64,000 bases of DNA, from contig CM049306.1 of the NCBI GenBank assembly GCA_026874595.1, positions 58,658,019-58,722,018 on the forward strand, written 5' to 3'. The notes below the pieces were generated by a model. The model ran no database searches. It saw nothing but the letters and a program-made list of their open reading frames with translations, and was not told the DNA's origin. The DNA comes from Sipunculus nudus. Lineage: Eukaryota; Annelida; Sipuncula; Golfingiida; Sipunculidae. Positions 37,501 to 52,500 of this stretch are shown in pieces (the stretch's first letter is position 1; each line of letters opens with the position of its first letter). The translations under genes and the position numbers were made by a program.

Positions 37501-40500
37501 AATTGCAGTTTTTGTGGAACCATCTATATTGACCTGTTTTTTACAGGAATAAACCTCATAACTTTAGCCTTTTTCAGCTTAAAAATGTTTTATGATAAAA
37601 CTGTCCAGCATACTGGTTTAATTTTTCACAAGAACTATCCTTGGGTAGGGTCCTTTCAATTGTATCAGAATAGATTGGGTTGGTTAAAAATTAGTAGAGT
37701 CATAGAAAGCTAAAGGTTTTGTGGACATAAATAAGCCTTTTTCAAACTGAGGGCTGCAAAAGTCTTCTTCTGCAAATTTTTGGTTTCAACTTCTGTAACA
37801 TTGTACAAAAATTATTCTTAGGAGGCCTTTGTTCAAATTAAATTAAAATTATTTTTTTGCAGAAATATTGGACCTTTAAAAGTGAAAGGACTGCATCTTT
37901 TATTATTCTAAACATTTTGATAATAAAAAAATCTTATGAATTTGTCAATTTAAAAAAAGCATTGTAGTGAAAGTCTCTCAGTATGTGAAAACAGATTTAC
38001 CTACAGGCCAAGATTGTGTCTGTATCTATAAATATCTTGGCAGACTGCCAACTATTTCAGATTTAGCAACAGGCCAAAGGTCAGTCTTGATCTATTTATA
38101 GCTTTGGCAGACTGCCAACTGTATCAGACCAGGCAACAGATGAAGTGTTCACTCAGTGCAGCCAGGTGCAGCTCTAGAGTTCACTCAGTGCAGTAGCTGC
38201 AGCTCTCAATTTTTTCTCGGGTTTACTCGGGGGCAATTGCTTTCCTCACCTGAGCTTGGTCAGCCCAGTGAACCTGACTCAAGAAGTTTGATGTATTGGC
38301 CTGACATTTTGACTTGTCCATACATCTGTGACAGCTTTCTCATACACAAGACTGGTGTCGCCACCTACAATGATTTTGCACAGTGTATGTACCTCCATAT
38401 GTCTCAGGAGGGAATTGATAAATCAGCCTGAAATATTGCATATTTATATATGTCGGTTAGCTTCATTGTATACAAAACTGGTGTCGCCACCTACAATAAT
38501 TTTTGCACTGTGTGTCCCTGTTTATTTTCATGAGGGGTTTGATATATCAGCTTGAAATCAGGCATATGTATACATCTGTGATAGTTTTGTTGTATACAAA
38601 CTGGTGGCACCCTCTACAATAATTTATGCTCCTGATTATTTCTCATGAGTGATTTGACATATCAGCCTGAAATAACACATGTCAATACATCTCGGATAGT
38701 TTGTTGTATACAAGACTTGAGGTGCCACCTACATATGTTTCATGCATCTGTGCACATAGCCCAAGAGAGTTTTGAAGTATCTGCCTGAAATTTTGCATGT
38801 CCATACATCTTGTCATACATATGATGGCTTTCTCATACACAAGATTTATGGCGCCACATACAATCATTATTGTGGCTTGTTCACCCATGCCAGTATTTTT
38901 GGTGCTTGTACTTGGGTTCAAGTGTTTAGTACTTGCATTGTATATAAACATATCAATCATTTACCTGAGAGAAACAGTCCAGCATAGAAGCATTATACCT
39001 GGTGTACACTGTGGTTGGCTTCATATTCGCGAGGCTGAAATTTCACAAAAATTTCTCCATTTTGAATGTTTCGGGGGGTGTCATTTTTGCAATCTCACCA
39101 GAGCCTTTATCAAATCTTTGGTAGAGCCATCCCTATTTGTATTAGAATATTCTTTAATAAGAATAATCATGAGTTTGTGGTATTCTACTCATATAACGAT
39201 GGTCCCGTGCAAATAGCAAAGGTAGTTTAGTTCAAATTTAAGGGAACATTTTCCCTATACCTGTATGGATGTAATTTATTATAAAATTTCTCACTTTTAA
39301 CCTATTCACATACAAGTATTGGTTTCACTGAATAAGAAGGACATACTCGATTGGCCAATTATTCCCGAGGTTTTATGTTTGCAATTATTTCCCATTCGCA
39401 AATATCGTGAAATTAAAACCCTCACAGACAAAAAGGCAACCACAATATCCCATTGCATAGGTTAGAATAAGGCATGTAGGCCTTGTTAGAATTAAATATA
39501 TATATTAAATTAAATATATATATGTGTGTGTGCACATGTGTGCGTCTGTGTGTTTGCCCGAATGTTTACTTGGAGGCAGTACTAGATATAATAATTAGGT
39601 CATACCAGTATACTTCTGCATGTACACTGTCATCATTAGATCATGGTCTGTTGATGGCACATCAGTTAGGAAGAAGTAAATATTGTATAATATTAATAAA
39701 GTGGTATAATATCAATAACCCCTCTGGTCAAATGATTTGTATGCACTAGGTAAGGAAAAATTCAGAAGTCTTTAAAGTGTAATTGAAATTATCCTCTCTC
39801 TGTGGTTCTGTTGCAATTTTAGTTTTGCCTTTTTTGGTTTTGGGCCTTTTTACTAAGCTGACTCCAAGTCATCTGAGGATATGTCCCACAGCCAGCATGG
39901 CTCAGACCCAAACATGTAGGAGTAGGTGACAATTACACCTAAAAAATACAATGCTATTACCTGAAGATTTGGCTAGATCTCTTAGGTAACAAAACAATAG
40001 GTCACTAAGGTCACAATCATTGATATACCAACACGTCTCAATGTATATAAATTATTGCCATATTGTTCTTTATAAATATGTTCATAACAGACAAACCTGA
40101 CCAACTCATAAATCAATATTTGTTCACTGATCATTTATGTTAAGAATTTGGTGTCTTATCTTTCCGCAGGTTTCTCATTTGGGGGTACACCCGCTGCAGC
40201 TACCCCTGGTGTTAGTACTGTCACCACTCAGGCCTTACCTGTAACAACCTCAGCTGGGGGAGGCTTCAACTTCAGTGCAGGAACAAGTGCAGGTAATTTA
40301 ACTCATTAAATATTTACCAGGGGAACTATCTGCTGTCTGCTCTGGTTCAGTTATCAGTTATATCAAATTAAGGCTAATTGTCATGAGAAATCTTAACCAT
40401 TTGTTGATGTTATGTGCTTGATTATCAATTAAATATGAATATTTCTTTTTAAAAGAAAAAGTACAGATTTACAAATTTACACAGATATATTTCAGGGCAA

Positions 40501-43500
40501 GTTCTCAGATAAAGCCTAAAACTAGGTCACTGTGACCTTTCTTCTGCAGCTCACTGGTTGAATGCCTCAGTTTTCCTGCTAAAACCTGCAGTACCCTGAG
40601 ACCAATTCTTCTAGTTTAACACCTTGGTTCATCTTTCCTGTATATACTTTGTCTCTCCCAAGGGTTGTATATATTTTATCATTGAGTTTTATATAAGTTG
40701 TGGGCTCGAAAACAGTGGGGTTAAATCATTGCAGCCAAGAGTTCTGCTGGTGGAGGATTTTCCTTTGGAGGAGCTGCACAGACAGCACCGAGCACACAGA
40801 CCACAGGATTCAGTCTCTCCAAACCACCAGAACAACCAAGCAGCTTTGGGTTCAACCTTAACCAGGCTTCAAGCACTGCAACACCAGCCACTCAACTTAC
40901 TGCAAGCACACAGCAGGCCACTCCCACAGCAGCAGGTTGGTCCTTGGTTCTAATTCTCAAATACATTCACTTTTATATTATTTAATTAAGCGTATAGTGG
41001 TTGATGAGTTTATTTTTATGTACATTTTTTGGTAAGATATGTTTGTCGATTTCAAAATTTCTTTAATCCTTTAAATCGGTTTTATTATGTATGTCCATCC
41101 ATTAACTGTGTTCACAGTTGTTATGATAACTTCCCTGGAATAGGATGAATTTTCATGAGACTTAAAATAAATAATTTGGAAAATTTTATTTTATAATGTA
41201 ATTTCATTTCAGTAAATAAATTTAAATGTGTATTATAATATTTCAGCTCATATCCATTATTTTATAATTCACAGGGTTTCATAAGTTCCCAGTGGGTATA
41301 TATTTACATACATATATAGTCAGTTAAAATAATGATTATACTTTTACAAATATGTGATCCTGAGATGCTCCTGCTTCTTTCATTTAGTCCATAAAAATGC
41401 ACGTCAGTATAACCACTAGGATTTTATACCAATTTTTCAGAAACATATTCACCAACAGGTCCCTTCTTATTTGACTCACCATGGTTATTTTCCACCAAAT
41501 ATCTCACCTGAGTTGAATACTGGCAAAATATGTACATATTTATCAAGGTCATACCTTGCCTCAACAGATTGATGCACTAATGAACAATTACTTGCGATAT
41601 AAAGGCATGTATGCAGCATAGGTATCTAGCATGGCGAACCGCAAAGTGAGAGCACTGAAGCCAGGGCTACACGCGGACAACACGTCGGTCGTTCTTTGAT
41701 CAAAATCCGTTTTCCTATCTTTTTGATGAAAGTTTTGGTGAATGAATCATATATTTCACATTCTGTTGAGTACTAATTTGACTAAGTCTTGCAGGTTTTG
41801 TGTTTTTAGCTCAGCTAACTATAAGTCATCTGAGCTATAGTCGTGGTCCATTGTCCGTCGTCCGTCCGTCTGTCCGTCCGTCCGTAGATGTGGCACGTTT
41901 TGAAACCGTAAGACCTAGGAATCCAAAATTCGGCATAATGTTAGATGTCCCCAAGATCTCCTACCAAGCCGAAAACTGGGTCTTTGCAACTTCGTTCCTT
42001 TGAGAAATTAAGGAAAAACCTCAATTTTTTATAAAAAACCTATTTTCACACTTTAGGACTGCCTAATATCAAAACCACTCATCTGTTTTTCCTCATATTT
42101 ACCATAAATATTCCTCTATATAGTTCCTATGTACATGCCAGAAATTATGTCTGTATTATTTAATTCAAAAAAGTTCTGGGCCCAAACATAATGCATTTTG
42201 AAAAAAATAAGGAAAGATATTTGATCACTTAACACAAAAAATGTTAAAGCTGTGGACCTTTTTTCCAGTAATATAACTTTAATTAATCAAAATTAAATTG
42301 TATACCCAAAATTAGATGAAAATCTTTTAAATTTTTTAAAATATTAATAAAAATAAAAAATTGGTACCTTAAATTTTGCCCAACTTTGACCATGGCACGT
42401 TTTTTTCCTGTAAGTACTGTGGATTTAATTTTCACAGCATGTTTTTGTCAGCATTTCAACTGTTAACACCAAAAATTTGAAACCAGTTGATCAAAAACTG
42501 TAGATTTTAATCAAGTTTTCAAGCACCTTGTAACATATTGTTTACATCAAGCTAGTGTTATGCAGTTTGCAAAAGCTCAGCTCCCCAGCTTCAGCTCTAA
42601 GTTCCTTAAATTCAGCATACAGTTAGATGTCTCCAAAATCCCCTACCATGCCAAGAATTTGGTCACTAGGACTTAATACCTTCGAGATATTAATTAAAAA
42701 CTTCATTGTTTCCATTAAAAACTCATTGTTACACTTCAAGACTGCCTAATATCAAAACAACTGATCTGACTTTAATCATAAACAATATACATATTTTTCA
42801 TTCTCTATGCACATCCCAGAATGATGTCAGTATTGCGTAATTGTTTTAAGTTATGGGCCCAAACATAATGCACTTTGTAAAAAATCAAGAAATATATTTA
42901 CTCCCTTAACAAGGGCATTGCTAGAGATTTTTTTTGTCAGGGATGTAACATTATTTAATCAAGATTCAATTGAATACCCAAAATTAGTTCTGAATTTTTC
43001 AAATTTTATAAGTTATTAGTATAAATATAAAATAAGTACCTTAAATTTTGCCCAACTGTGACCATGGCACGTTTGTTTCCCGTGAGCACTGTTGATATAA
43101 TTTTCATATCATGCACACATAAGGATTTCAGCTTTTTAGTTTAGAAAGCTGAAAGAAATTGGCCAAAAATTGTAGCTTTTTTTAATGTTTTTTATGAGAC
43201 CCTGTCAGACTTTGGCTCTCTCCAGCCCCTCTTGAGTCACCTGTATGTTGACCTTGTTGACCTTTCATCAAATTATGCACGCTTGAGGTGAGGCATACAG
43301 GAATCCAGGCAGCTTATGGCCAGCCACAGTTGATCCAGGTGTCCAACCCAACTCATCTAGTAGTTTTAACCAACAACATAACAATAAACAACAAATTAAT
43401 AAATTTTTATTGGTTTTTAATAACAAATTAAAGAAAAATAGAAAAGGAATTTGTTAGTTTATAATAACAGGAAATTAACTTGCAGTTACTGATGATATAA

Positions 43501-46500
43501 GAATCTTGTATCTATGGGTAGAATGTCACATATTCCAAATAACACCATGCAGTCACCTATGGCATTTTTCAGTTCAATTTTAATGAAAAAGAAGTAAATC
43601 ATATTATTCATTACTAATCATTAGGGATCATATGAAGGAAATTAATGATAGACAAAGATGCAGTTGATAATATTAATCTAGATTCCTACTGTGTCTAGTG
43701 TGTACATTGATGTGAAATTAGTCCAAAATGAATATTTCACAGTTATTTTTTAATATAAATAAAAGCCATAAAACCAGGTACTTATGATCATTATTTAAAT
43801 GTGTGAATTTTGTATATTCTGGATTCTCAGCATCATTGTTTGGTGAAAATTGAATAAATACCAGACATGGTGCGAATACTTTGTAATTGTATTTAAATAC
43901 GAATATGATTATGTACTCCATTATAAAATTTCTTGCATAAAGAATGGGAATTCAGGTAAAAATGAAAGTATATGAATACTTGTGCAAATACTTTCAAAAT
44001 GTATTCATGAATGCATTCATGAATATATTCTTTAATATTATTTTAATAATCATATCAGTTATATTTCATTTTAAAAAATCATATGATTCTCTTATTATTT
44101 TTAATAAAAATTATATTTGGGACAATATTTGTATTTTTTTTTAATAAATAGTTAAACTCTTATATTATATGTTCTGCTTATAAGTTATATGGCCAAGTCA
44201 AAATCTGTGTGACAATAGTACTCCAATTGTTAATAAAATAAATGAAATCAATCCTCTTCCCTGTCTCCAAAGGTACTATCAAAATCATTCATAAGCTAAA
44301 CAACAACAACTCATAATACAGCTTATATTTATTACCACACAAAACCAGCATGTGCCTCATTTCTAAATAATATTTTTTATCATGAATAACAGCTGAGCGT
44401 CGTGACCCATAGGTCCCTTGTTTTTGTTCATTGTGATATCGATGTCTGGTTGAACTTCGGTCTATTTTTTTCCCTGAGCTTTGCTCAGGGCCGCAGTCAT
44501 TCACTACGATTTGGGGTGATTTTTAAGTAAGAACTTCAGAATGGAGTGATAATTTCCCACGCATGTAAGTACACAGGTGAACAGCATGACCTAGTTTGGG
44601 GCTTCTTGGGACAGGCAGTCATTCCCGTACCGAGTGAGAACTAATCGGTGCTGTAATCAGTCATTTGTCACCTGTCTGTAGTTCAGGCTTTTACCGTTTA
44701 CATGTTTGCCAACTTACTCAAGCACCAAATGTTTTTGTGGGGAAATACTGTAACATAATTGGATGTCAAATACACAGGGGCCGATACCCTGGATAAAATC
44801 CCAACTGATTACGTAATACCCGTGCCTCTTGCACTCGTACTTAATCCCCCGTGAATGAAGCTCATTATAGCTAGACACGGGTCATCTCCTGGTTGTCAGC
44901 AACCATGTAAATTGCAAACATTTTAATATACTGCATTATCCAAATGAAAGAATAGCGTAAATGGTAAAAAAAAAATATTCTGAAACCTTATTAGACTGTA
45001 TTTTTTTACTGAAAGGGGGACTTGTGTACTTGACTTCACCGGAAAGGGATAACAAGTTATCAATCAGTTAAGACATTCAGGCCGGCAGATTGACTAAGTT
45101 CGTGCAAAATTTAACCTCTCAGGCTTAGACCCGCACATAGGTCGACTCCCCTTTTTTGGATTAATTTTTTTGGGAACAAATTTCTCAACGTATATGCAGT
45201 ATATTTACGGTAGGTCATCAGCTTGTTTGAGAATGTGACTCCATATTCTAAGTAGATCCTAACTTGTTAATGTTCCTCCAGTTACACCTGCTGCAGCAGG
45301 AGCCACAGCTCCCAAACTAGGCATTGCTACCACAGTTACAGGCACAAGTGATGGACTGGCAGCCAAGACAACACTTTCAGGGTTCCAGCTAGGAGGTGAG
45401 TTGGTCACTGAGTACACACTGTACACTTTCACATCTTAATTCTTAGTATAGATCAGCCATTAATTTTGTGATTATTTTAAAACCTGTTGTAGCTATCAAT
45501 AATTGAAAAATAAATCCCTTCATGTTTGCCATGCAAATTCATTTACAACCAGCACTGTTTAATACTGAAACATGAAATTAGCTCACTAAGAACTATATTC
45601 TGCACGCTGAAATGAAAAACATGAATTGAGCACCCTGAGAGTCAGATGGGTTCAAATCGTATCTGTTAGGCCTAGAATCTTCAAATGCAATATCCAGGGA
45701 GTTTCTTTGCAAATTTTCTCAGAATTTTGAAATTAGGTCATGGTGACTTATATTCTGCGAGTAACTGGCCAAAACATATTTTTCAGCACCCTGACAGTTA
45801 GAAAGGGCACAAATTGTATCCGTTAGGCCTAGAAACTTCCAACTGTACATCAAAGGAGGTCCTTGGCAAATCTCAGAAACCTGAAATTAGAACATGGTGA
45901 CCTATATTCTGTGACCTACTAGCCAAAAACATGATTTTGAGTACCCAGTGAGTCAGTTAGGGCACAACTTGTATCCATTTGGCCTACAATTTTCTGATGT
46001 GACATTCAAGTAGGTTCTGGTTTAATGTGCTTGGAAATATGAAATTAGGTTACTGTGGCTTATATTCTGTGAGCTTTAGGAAATAACATGATTTGAGCAC
46101 CTATGAAGACAGATGTGCACAAACTTACTCTGTTAGCCATAGAATCTTCTAATGTAATATTCAGGGAAGTCTTGGACAATTTTTCTCGGAAACATGAAAT
46201 TAGGTCATTATGAACCTATATTCTGCGAGCTACTGGCCAAAAACATGATTATGAACAACCAGACAGTCAGAAGGGACACAAATTGTAACAGTTAGGCCTA
46301 GAATCTTAAATACAACATCCAAGGAGGTTCTGGCCAAGTCTCCTTTGAAACTGAAAGTAGGTCATGGTGACCTATATTCTGCGAGCTACTTGCCAAAAAT
46401 ATAAATATGAGCACCTAGACAGTCAGGCATGGCACCAAACTTAACTGTTGGAAAAAGAACCTTCTAATATGACATCAAGGGAGGTCCTTCGCAAGTCTAT

Positions 46501-49500
46501 TTTTAATCCTGAAATTAGGTCACTGTGTACATATATTCTCTGATCTATGAGCAAAAAAACCTGAAAGACAGACAGGTCACTTATCTGTTGGCCTTAGAAA
46601 TGTCTTCTTAATAAAAAGAGAGGTCACTGTAATGTCTCCTGTGACATCCAAAATAAGGTCACTGTGACTAAATTATATGAGTTGTGTGAAACAACATGAT
46701 TTGAGTCAGATGGACAAAAGTCATAGCAGTTTGACTTAGAAACTTCTAAGTTAACATCAGGGGAGTTTCTGGTAAAATTTTTTGCTGTAACCTGTTTTCT
46801 TAAGGACTATGGGGAAAAAACATGATTTTGAGCACTCCAGAAGTCATTCTACCCTTTGTTCATGGTTCCTTAACAAATAAACTTTACCAGATCATAACAT
46901 CAGTAATTGATACATGACTCAATTGTTTACATGTCAAATTCATGACCCATGGGTTACTTGATTTTGTTCAGGTGGCACCACAACCTTAGGCAGCACTGGA
47001 GGGTTTAAACTCGGAACAAGTGCAGCAGCAGCTACAAAGACGGCAACCACTCAGCCCAGCATTGGAGCAACACCAGGCTTTAAATTAGGAGGCCTGGCAA
47101 CCAGTTCAACTGTCAGTACTGCAGCAGCAGCTACAGCTGCTACAACAGCTGCAAGTCTCACAACAACAACATCCGTGTATGTTCTATTTTGCTTCATCGG
47201 GTGCATTTATGTTGAAATATGGTATTAACTTTAAACCCATGGGCAACATGTTATTCAATGCCATGGCTTTGATATATACACATACAAGTCATATCTGTAA
47301 AAAAACAGTTGTCAGCTTTTAATGCTTGTCTGCTACAGGGTTATGGATTGTTAAGACTTTTTCAAATAATTTTCAAATATAACGTTTGGTAATTAACACT
47401 CGGTCAGTAAATTTCAAAGATAAATATAAATTTTTGGTAGTGTTGGAAATTTCCATCCAGGCATTAGATGGAAAATATAAATATTTATTTGTGTATAATA
47501 TTAATTTTATGTAATGTTTTATTAGATTATGAAACAGTTCCTAAAATTAATACCATATTAATTTTATGTAATGTTTTATTAGATTATGAAACAGTTCCTA
47601 AAATAAGTATTAAAACTCTAATATGAAAGTGACACAGTTATGTTGCTTAGACATATTACCAGACAGACACATTACAGTTTTACCTGTTGTTTATCAGTAC
47701 ACAGTCTTCGGCAGCTGCTCCATCCATAAACACAAGGCAGCTGGAGGAGGCGATCAGCAAGTGGACGACCGAGTTGGAGGAACAGGAGAAGATATTCCTG
47801 GATCAGGCAACACAGGTTAACGCCTGGGACCGTATGCTCATACAAAATGGAGAAAAGGTGAGGGTGCTTGAGTCCTCTTGTAACTGTAACCAGAAGGCCT
47901 GTCTGTGCTGTTGAAGGCTTGTCTGTGCTGTTGAAGGCTTGCCTGTGCTGTTGAAGGATTGTCTGGGCTGTTGAAGGATTGTCTGGGTTGTTGAACGCCT
48001 GTCTGTGCTGTTGAAGGCCTGTCTGTGCTGTTGAAGGCCTGTCTGTGCTGTTGAAGGCCTATCTTTGCTGTTGACTTGTATCAAAAATTTCTAGCTTACC
48101 TGGTTAGGACAGACTGTGAGGAGCAAAATGGGTCCATTAATGAAATTTAGTAATTAGCTCAGCTGACTATAAGTCATCTGAGCTATAGTCATGGTCAATT
48201 GTCCGTCGTCCGTCTGTCCGGATGTCCGTCCGTAAGACTGGCACGTTTCGACACTGTTGGACCTACGAATCTGAAATTTGGCATACAGTTAGATGTCCCC
48301 AAAATCTCCTACCATGCCGAAAATTGGGTCAATAGGACTTTGTTCCTTCGAGATATTAAGGAAAAACCTCAATTTTTTATTAGAAATCTATTTTCACACT
48401 TCAGGACTGCCTAATATCAAAACCACTCATCTGGTTTTCTTCATATTTACCATAATTATTCTTCTATATAGTTCCTATGTACATGCCAGATATTAAGTCA
48501 GTATTATATAATTTAAAAAAGTTATGGGCCCAAACATAATGGACTTTGTAAAAAAATCAGGAAGATATTTGGTCACATAAGACCAAAAGTGTTAAAAGGT
48601 AGGGACTTTTTTCCAGTAATACATCTTTAATTAATCAAAATTTAATTGTATACCAAAAATTAGATCAAAATCTGTTAATTTTTTTTAAATATTGGCAAAA
48701 ATATAAAATTGGTACCTTTAATTTTGCCTAACTTTGGCCACGGCACGTTTTTTCCTGTAAGTACTGTGGATTTAATTTTCACAGCATGTATACATGAAGA
48801 TTTAATCTGTTAAAATCTGAAATTTGAAAATAAAAGCTGCAAAATTAGGCTAGTTATTGAATTTTTTTGGAGGCTCTTGTTGTATTCCCTTACATTGTCA
48901 AGCAGTCCACTTTGATGACTGTAGGTCATTCAGTGCAAATCTCTATGCTCCCCAGGCTGTTGGCATAATTTTAGATGTCCCCAAAATCTCCTACCATACC
49001 GAAAATTGGGTCATTAAGACTTCATTCCTTCGAGATATTAAGGAAAAAAAACTCCGTTTTCCATAAAAAAAGCCATTGTTACACTTCAAGGCTGCCTCAT
49101 ATCAAAACCACTGATCTGTTTTTCATCGTATTTAATATTCACATTCTTTCATACATTTTCTATGAACATACCAAAAATTAGGTCAGTATTGGGTTTTATT
49201 TTGAAGTTATGGGCTGAAACATAAGGCAATTTTTTTTTTTTAAATCAGGAAATATATTTACTCACCTAACATGAGAATTGCTGAACCTAGAGACTTTTTT
49301 TCAGGAATATAACTTTATTTAATCAAGATTCAATTGTTTACCCAAAATTAGATCTGAATTTTGCAAAATTTTCAAGTTATTAGCACAGATAAAAAATCAA
49401 TACCTTAAATTTTGTCCAACTTTGGCACTGTTGATTTAATTTTCACAGCATATATACATAAGGATTTAATCTTTTAAAATCTGAAATTTCAAAGAAATTG

Positions 49501-52500
49501 ATTGGAAAGAATAGCTTTTATTCATGTTTTCATACACCATGTCAAGTGTTGTTACATCTTGCCCACCTAGTAGTACAGCCTTCACTTGCATTATGTAACC
49601 CACCCCAGGCAGCTTGCCTTGGGTCAGCTTGGCCACTACCAGCAGGCTTCCCCTCTGCCCTGCACCCCCCCCCCCCCCCCCCAGATGGTGCATAAACTAG
49701 ATGAATGTTATTATTTTCTGTATTTGATTCATTCTTATTCTAGGCTATGCTGCATTTTAGATTTTGCATTGTACCACCAGGGTTACAATGATTAAAGTGT
49801 ACATTTAATTGTGTCCACAAAGTGGTGTATTGCTATGAAAGTGTGGATGTTCATGAGATAAGTAATTCCTTACTTTAGAAGAGTAAAAACTTCACCAGGT
49901 GTGAAATTGACTATTAATTCCAGTAATAAATTAAAACTGGGATAGTAATTAGCACAATGATATTGTTTGTCCCTCATTCAACCAACAGTGTGTATACTTT
50001 ATTTGAAAAGATGTTTTATTTTATCAAATTTACTGAATCTTTTATTTTATTTTGGTGAATAAAATTAAGCATGTACTGAAAACTCCAATGTGCAAAACCT
50101 TTTAATAGTGATTCAAGGAATATTCTTGTAGATGCCATGTTGTGGCATTATTTTCTTTTAAATTCAGTTTAAACATTTATGATTTAAAAATAATAAAATA
50201 TATGTGTATGCATAATATGACCCAATATGAGCTACACTCTGGATATATGATGAATGCAACTTTTGCAACAATTCTAATATTTTAACTTATAGTTTCAGTT
50301 TTTTACTCTGTATATATAATGATTGCAACTTTTGCAACAATTCTAATATTTTAACTTATATTTTCAGGTTTTTTTATTAAAAATTTATAAAACCTGTAAG
50401 TAAAAAAATGATTCAGATAAAAACTTCTTAATGGAAAAAGTGGATATGCTTAAAAAAATAGGATTATATATAAACTTAAATGCATTATTCCCTTGAAAGT
50501 GAAATAAAGGTATTAGTCCATTCTGTCCACTTGCCTGTCCATCTGTAAATTTTCATATGCATCACAGTATCTCAAAACTTTTACTGTTTTTCTTCATGAC
50601 AGTCTTGTCAGAGTATTAGTTTGCAATCATATATTTAGAACTTTACTATAACCAAGTAGGAGGGCCCCTTTCCTCTTAGCTTTTCGTATTCTTATATAAA
50701 TGAAAAACATTACAATAGAATATTTCTACATCCACCTTCGTGCTGCCCTCACTTTTCCCTTGTCCAAACCCCATCCCAAAGTCAGCCTCAGTAAGCAAGA
50801 ACAAGATGAATCAGATATATTCATACTTTAATATTTTGTATAACTATTCGTCCATAGGTACTTATGTACATGCCAGAAATTATGTCAATATTGTGTAATA
50901 TGTAGTGGGCATCACAATAATGTACCTTGTCAAGACTAAAGAGATATTGTGTCATACAGTCACAAATTCATAAATTACTTCATCAGCATAGTTAATCATA
51001 ACATCATATCTGTCAAATTGAAAGCTTGCAGACTACCATACACTTTAGATCCTTCAACAAATAGCCTTATCATAATTCTACTACTGCTTATTACTGCTGT
51101 CATTGCATTCATATTTGCTCAAATATATCACAATTTTCAACCCCTCCTAAATAAAAAAAAATAACCACTAAATTTGACTCTATTAATCCATCAGTCAGGT
51201 AATTTCATTTATCATTTACTCACATATTAAATTACATTCCTTTATAATAGCCCAACATGTCCATGATATTCATAAGCTTTATCGACTCGATATAGTATCA
51301 CAGTGGAGAAACATTTATAGTCCAATCACGATCAGCTGAGCGCCGTGACCCATGGGTCCCTTGTTTTGTCTGGATTATCTGAAAAAATGGCACAATTTCA
51401 TGACTTCCATTGCTCATGGTATGTTACTTTACAAAAAGGCAATTGTAACATTTACTGTGGAAGTGGCGTTTCTGAATTTTTGCATTCTTTTTTCATTTTA
51501 CAGCATTCATGCAGTTTTAATTTTAGCGCAATTTACTATGTATAGTTAATTTATCTTGTATTAAATTATTAAAATATTTTTAAAAGACAGGTTTTTAGTG
51601 CAACCTACTTCCTACCTAACAACCTCTGGGTGACCGCATACATGCAAAGGCAAGTACTGTGACTGCAAGTGTAAACAATACATAATTTAACTGGGAATAA
51701 TCAAGTTTGGTGATGCTATGGTACTGCACCCAACCACATTGTTTGACATCTGAGTAAGCTGTAGAATTGCTCAACAACTCTGCTTACCAGCTAGATGCAG
51801 CAGGCTATGTGCCAACAAGAAACATAGCACAACAATTTTTGGCTGGCTCTCAGCTCTGTTGTACTTCAAAGCCACTTGGAGGGGGTTCTAAAGATCTTAA
51901 AAGGCTACTTTTATCACAGTTGTTCATACAATTCAATTTAAATGGGAGGGGATCTCAGCTGAGATATAACTCTTTATAAAAACATGACAACTGTAACATC
52001 CTGGTTGAAGAAGCCCCAACTCAAGCAACCCCGCATGGAGGGATTACCAGACCCACTTGACTGTGTGTCAGCTGAGAACATTGCAATCTTCAGAATCACA
52101 TCAAAATAAGCCATGTGCTTTATTAAGCACAAATCCAGCTAATGTTAAAAGTGCTAAAATTAAAACCCCACTAACAAAACTACTATCACACAATATCACA
52201 ACTTTTTCTATAATGTACAAACAGATGATGCAATAATCAATATCAAGAGAAAACAGTTGATATAAAGTGGTTAAAGCCTTGGAGTATTAAAGGACTTCTA
52301 TAATTGTATCCACTAAAACTGAGGTGCAGATACTGTGTTTCATGATGTATTTGTGTGTACCTGTATGTGTTGTGGCTAGATGTGCCAAGAATACTTTGAC
52401 TTGAGTATAAATGATTTTTTGCCTTATCGGTACTTTCCATATAGAAATAACACTCAACATAACTAAAAGTCATTTTAAGATAGAGGGTACTTAGCAATGG

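Noticed and set aside
44289-44504. Minus-strand frame crossing the F1 right end
   Set aside because: A near-copy occurs at 62672-62905 in the second F1 element; it spans the element boundary and has no protein features.
47175-47706. Alternative exon 5/6 junction (gtgtat donor with acacag acceptor)
   Set aside because: It is also in frame, but gtatgt with the pyrimidine-rich tatcag acceptor fits splice consensus better; kept only as an alternative.
47803-48084. 93-codon frame with repeated Ser-Thr-Ala-Gln-Thr on the minus strand
   Set aside because: It is the translation of the 20-bp minisatellite next to nup62 exon 6.
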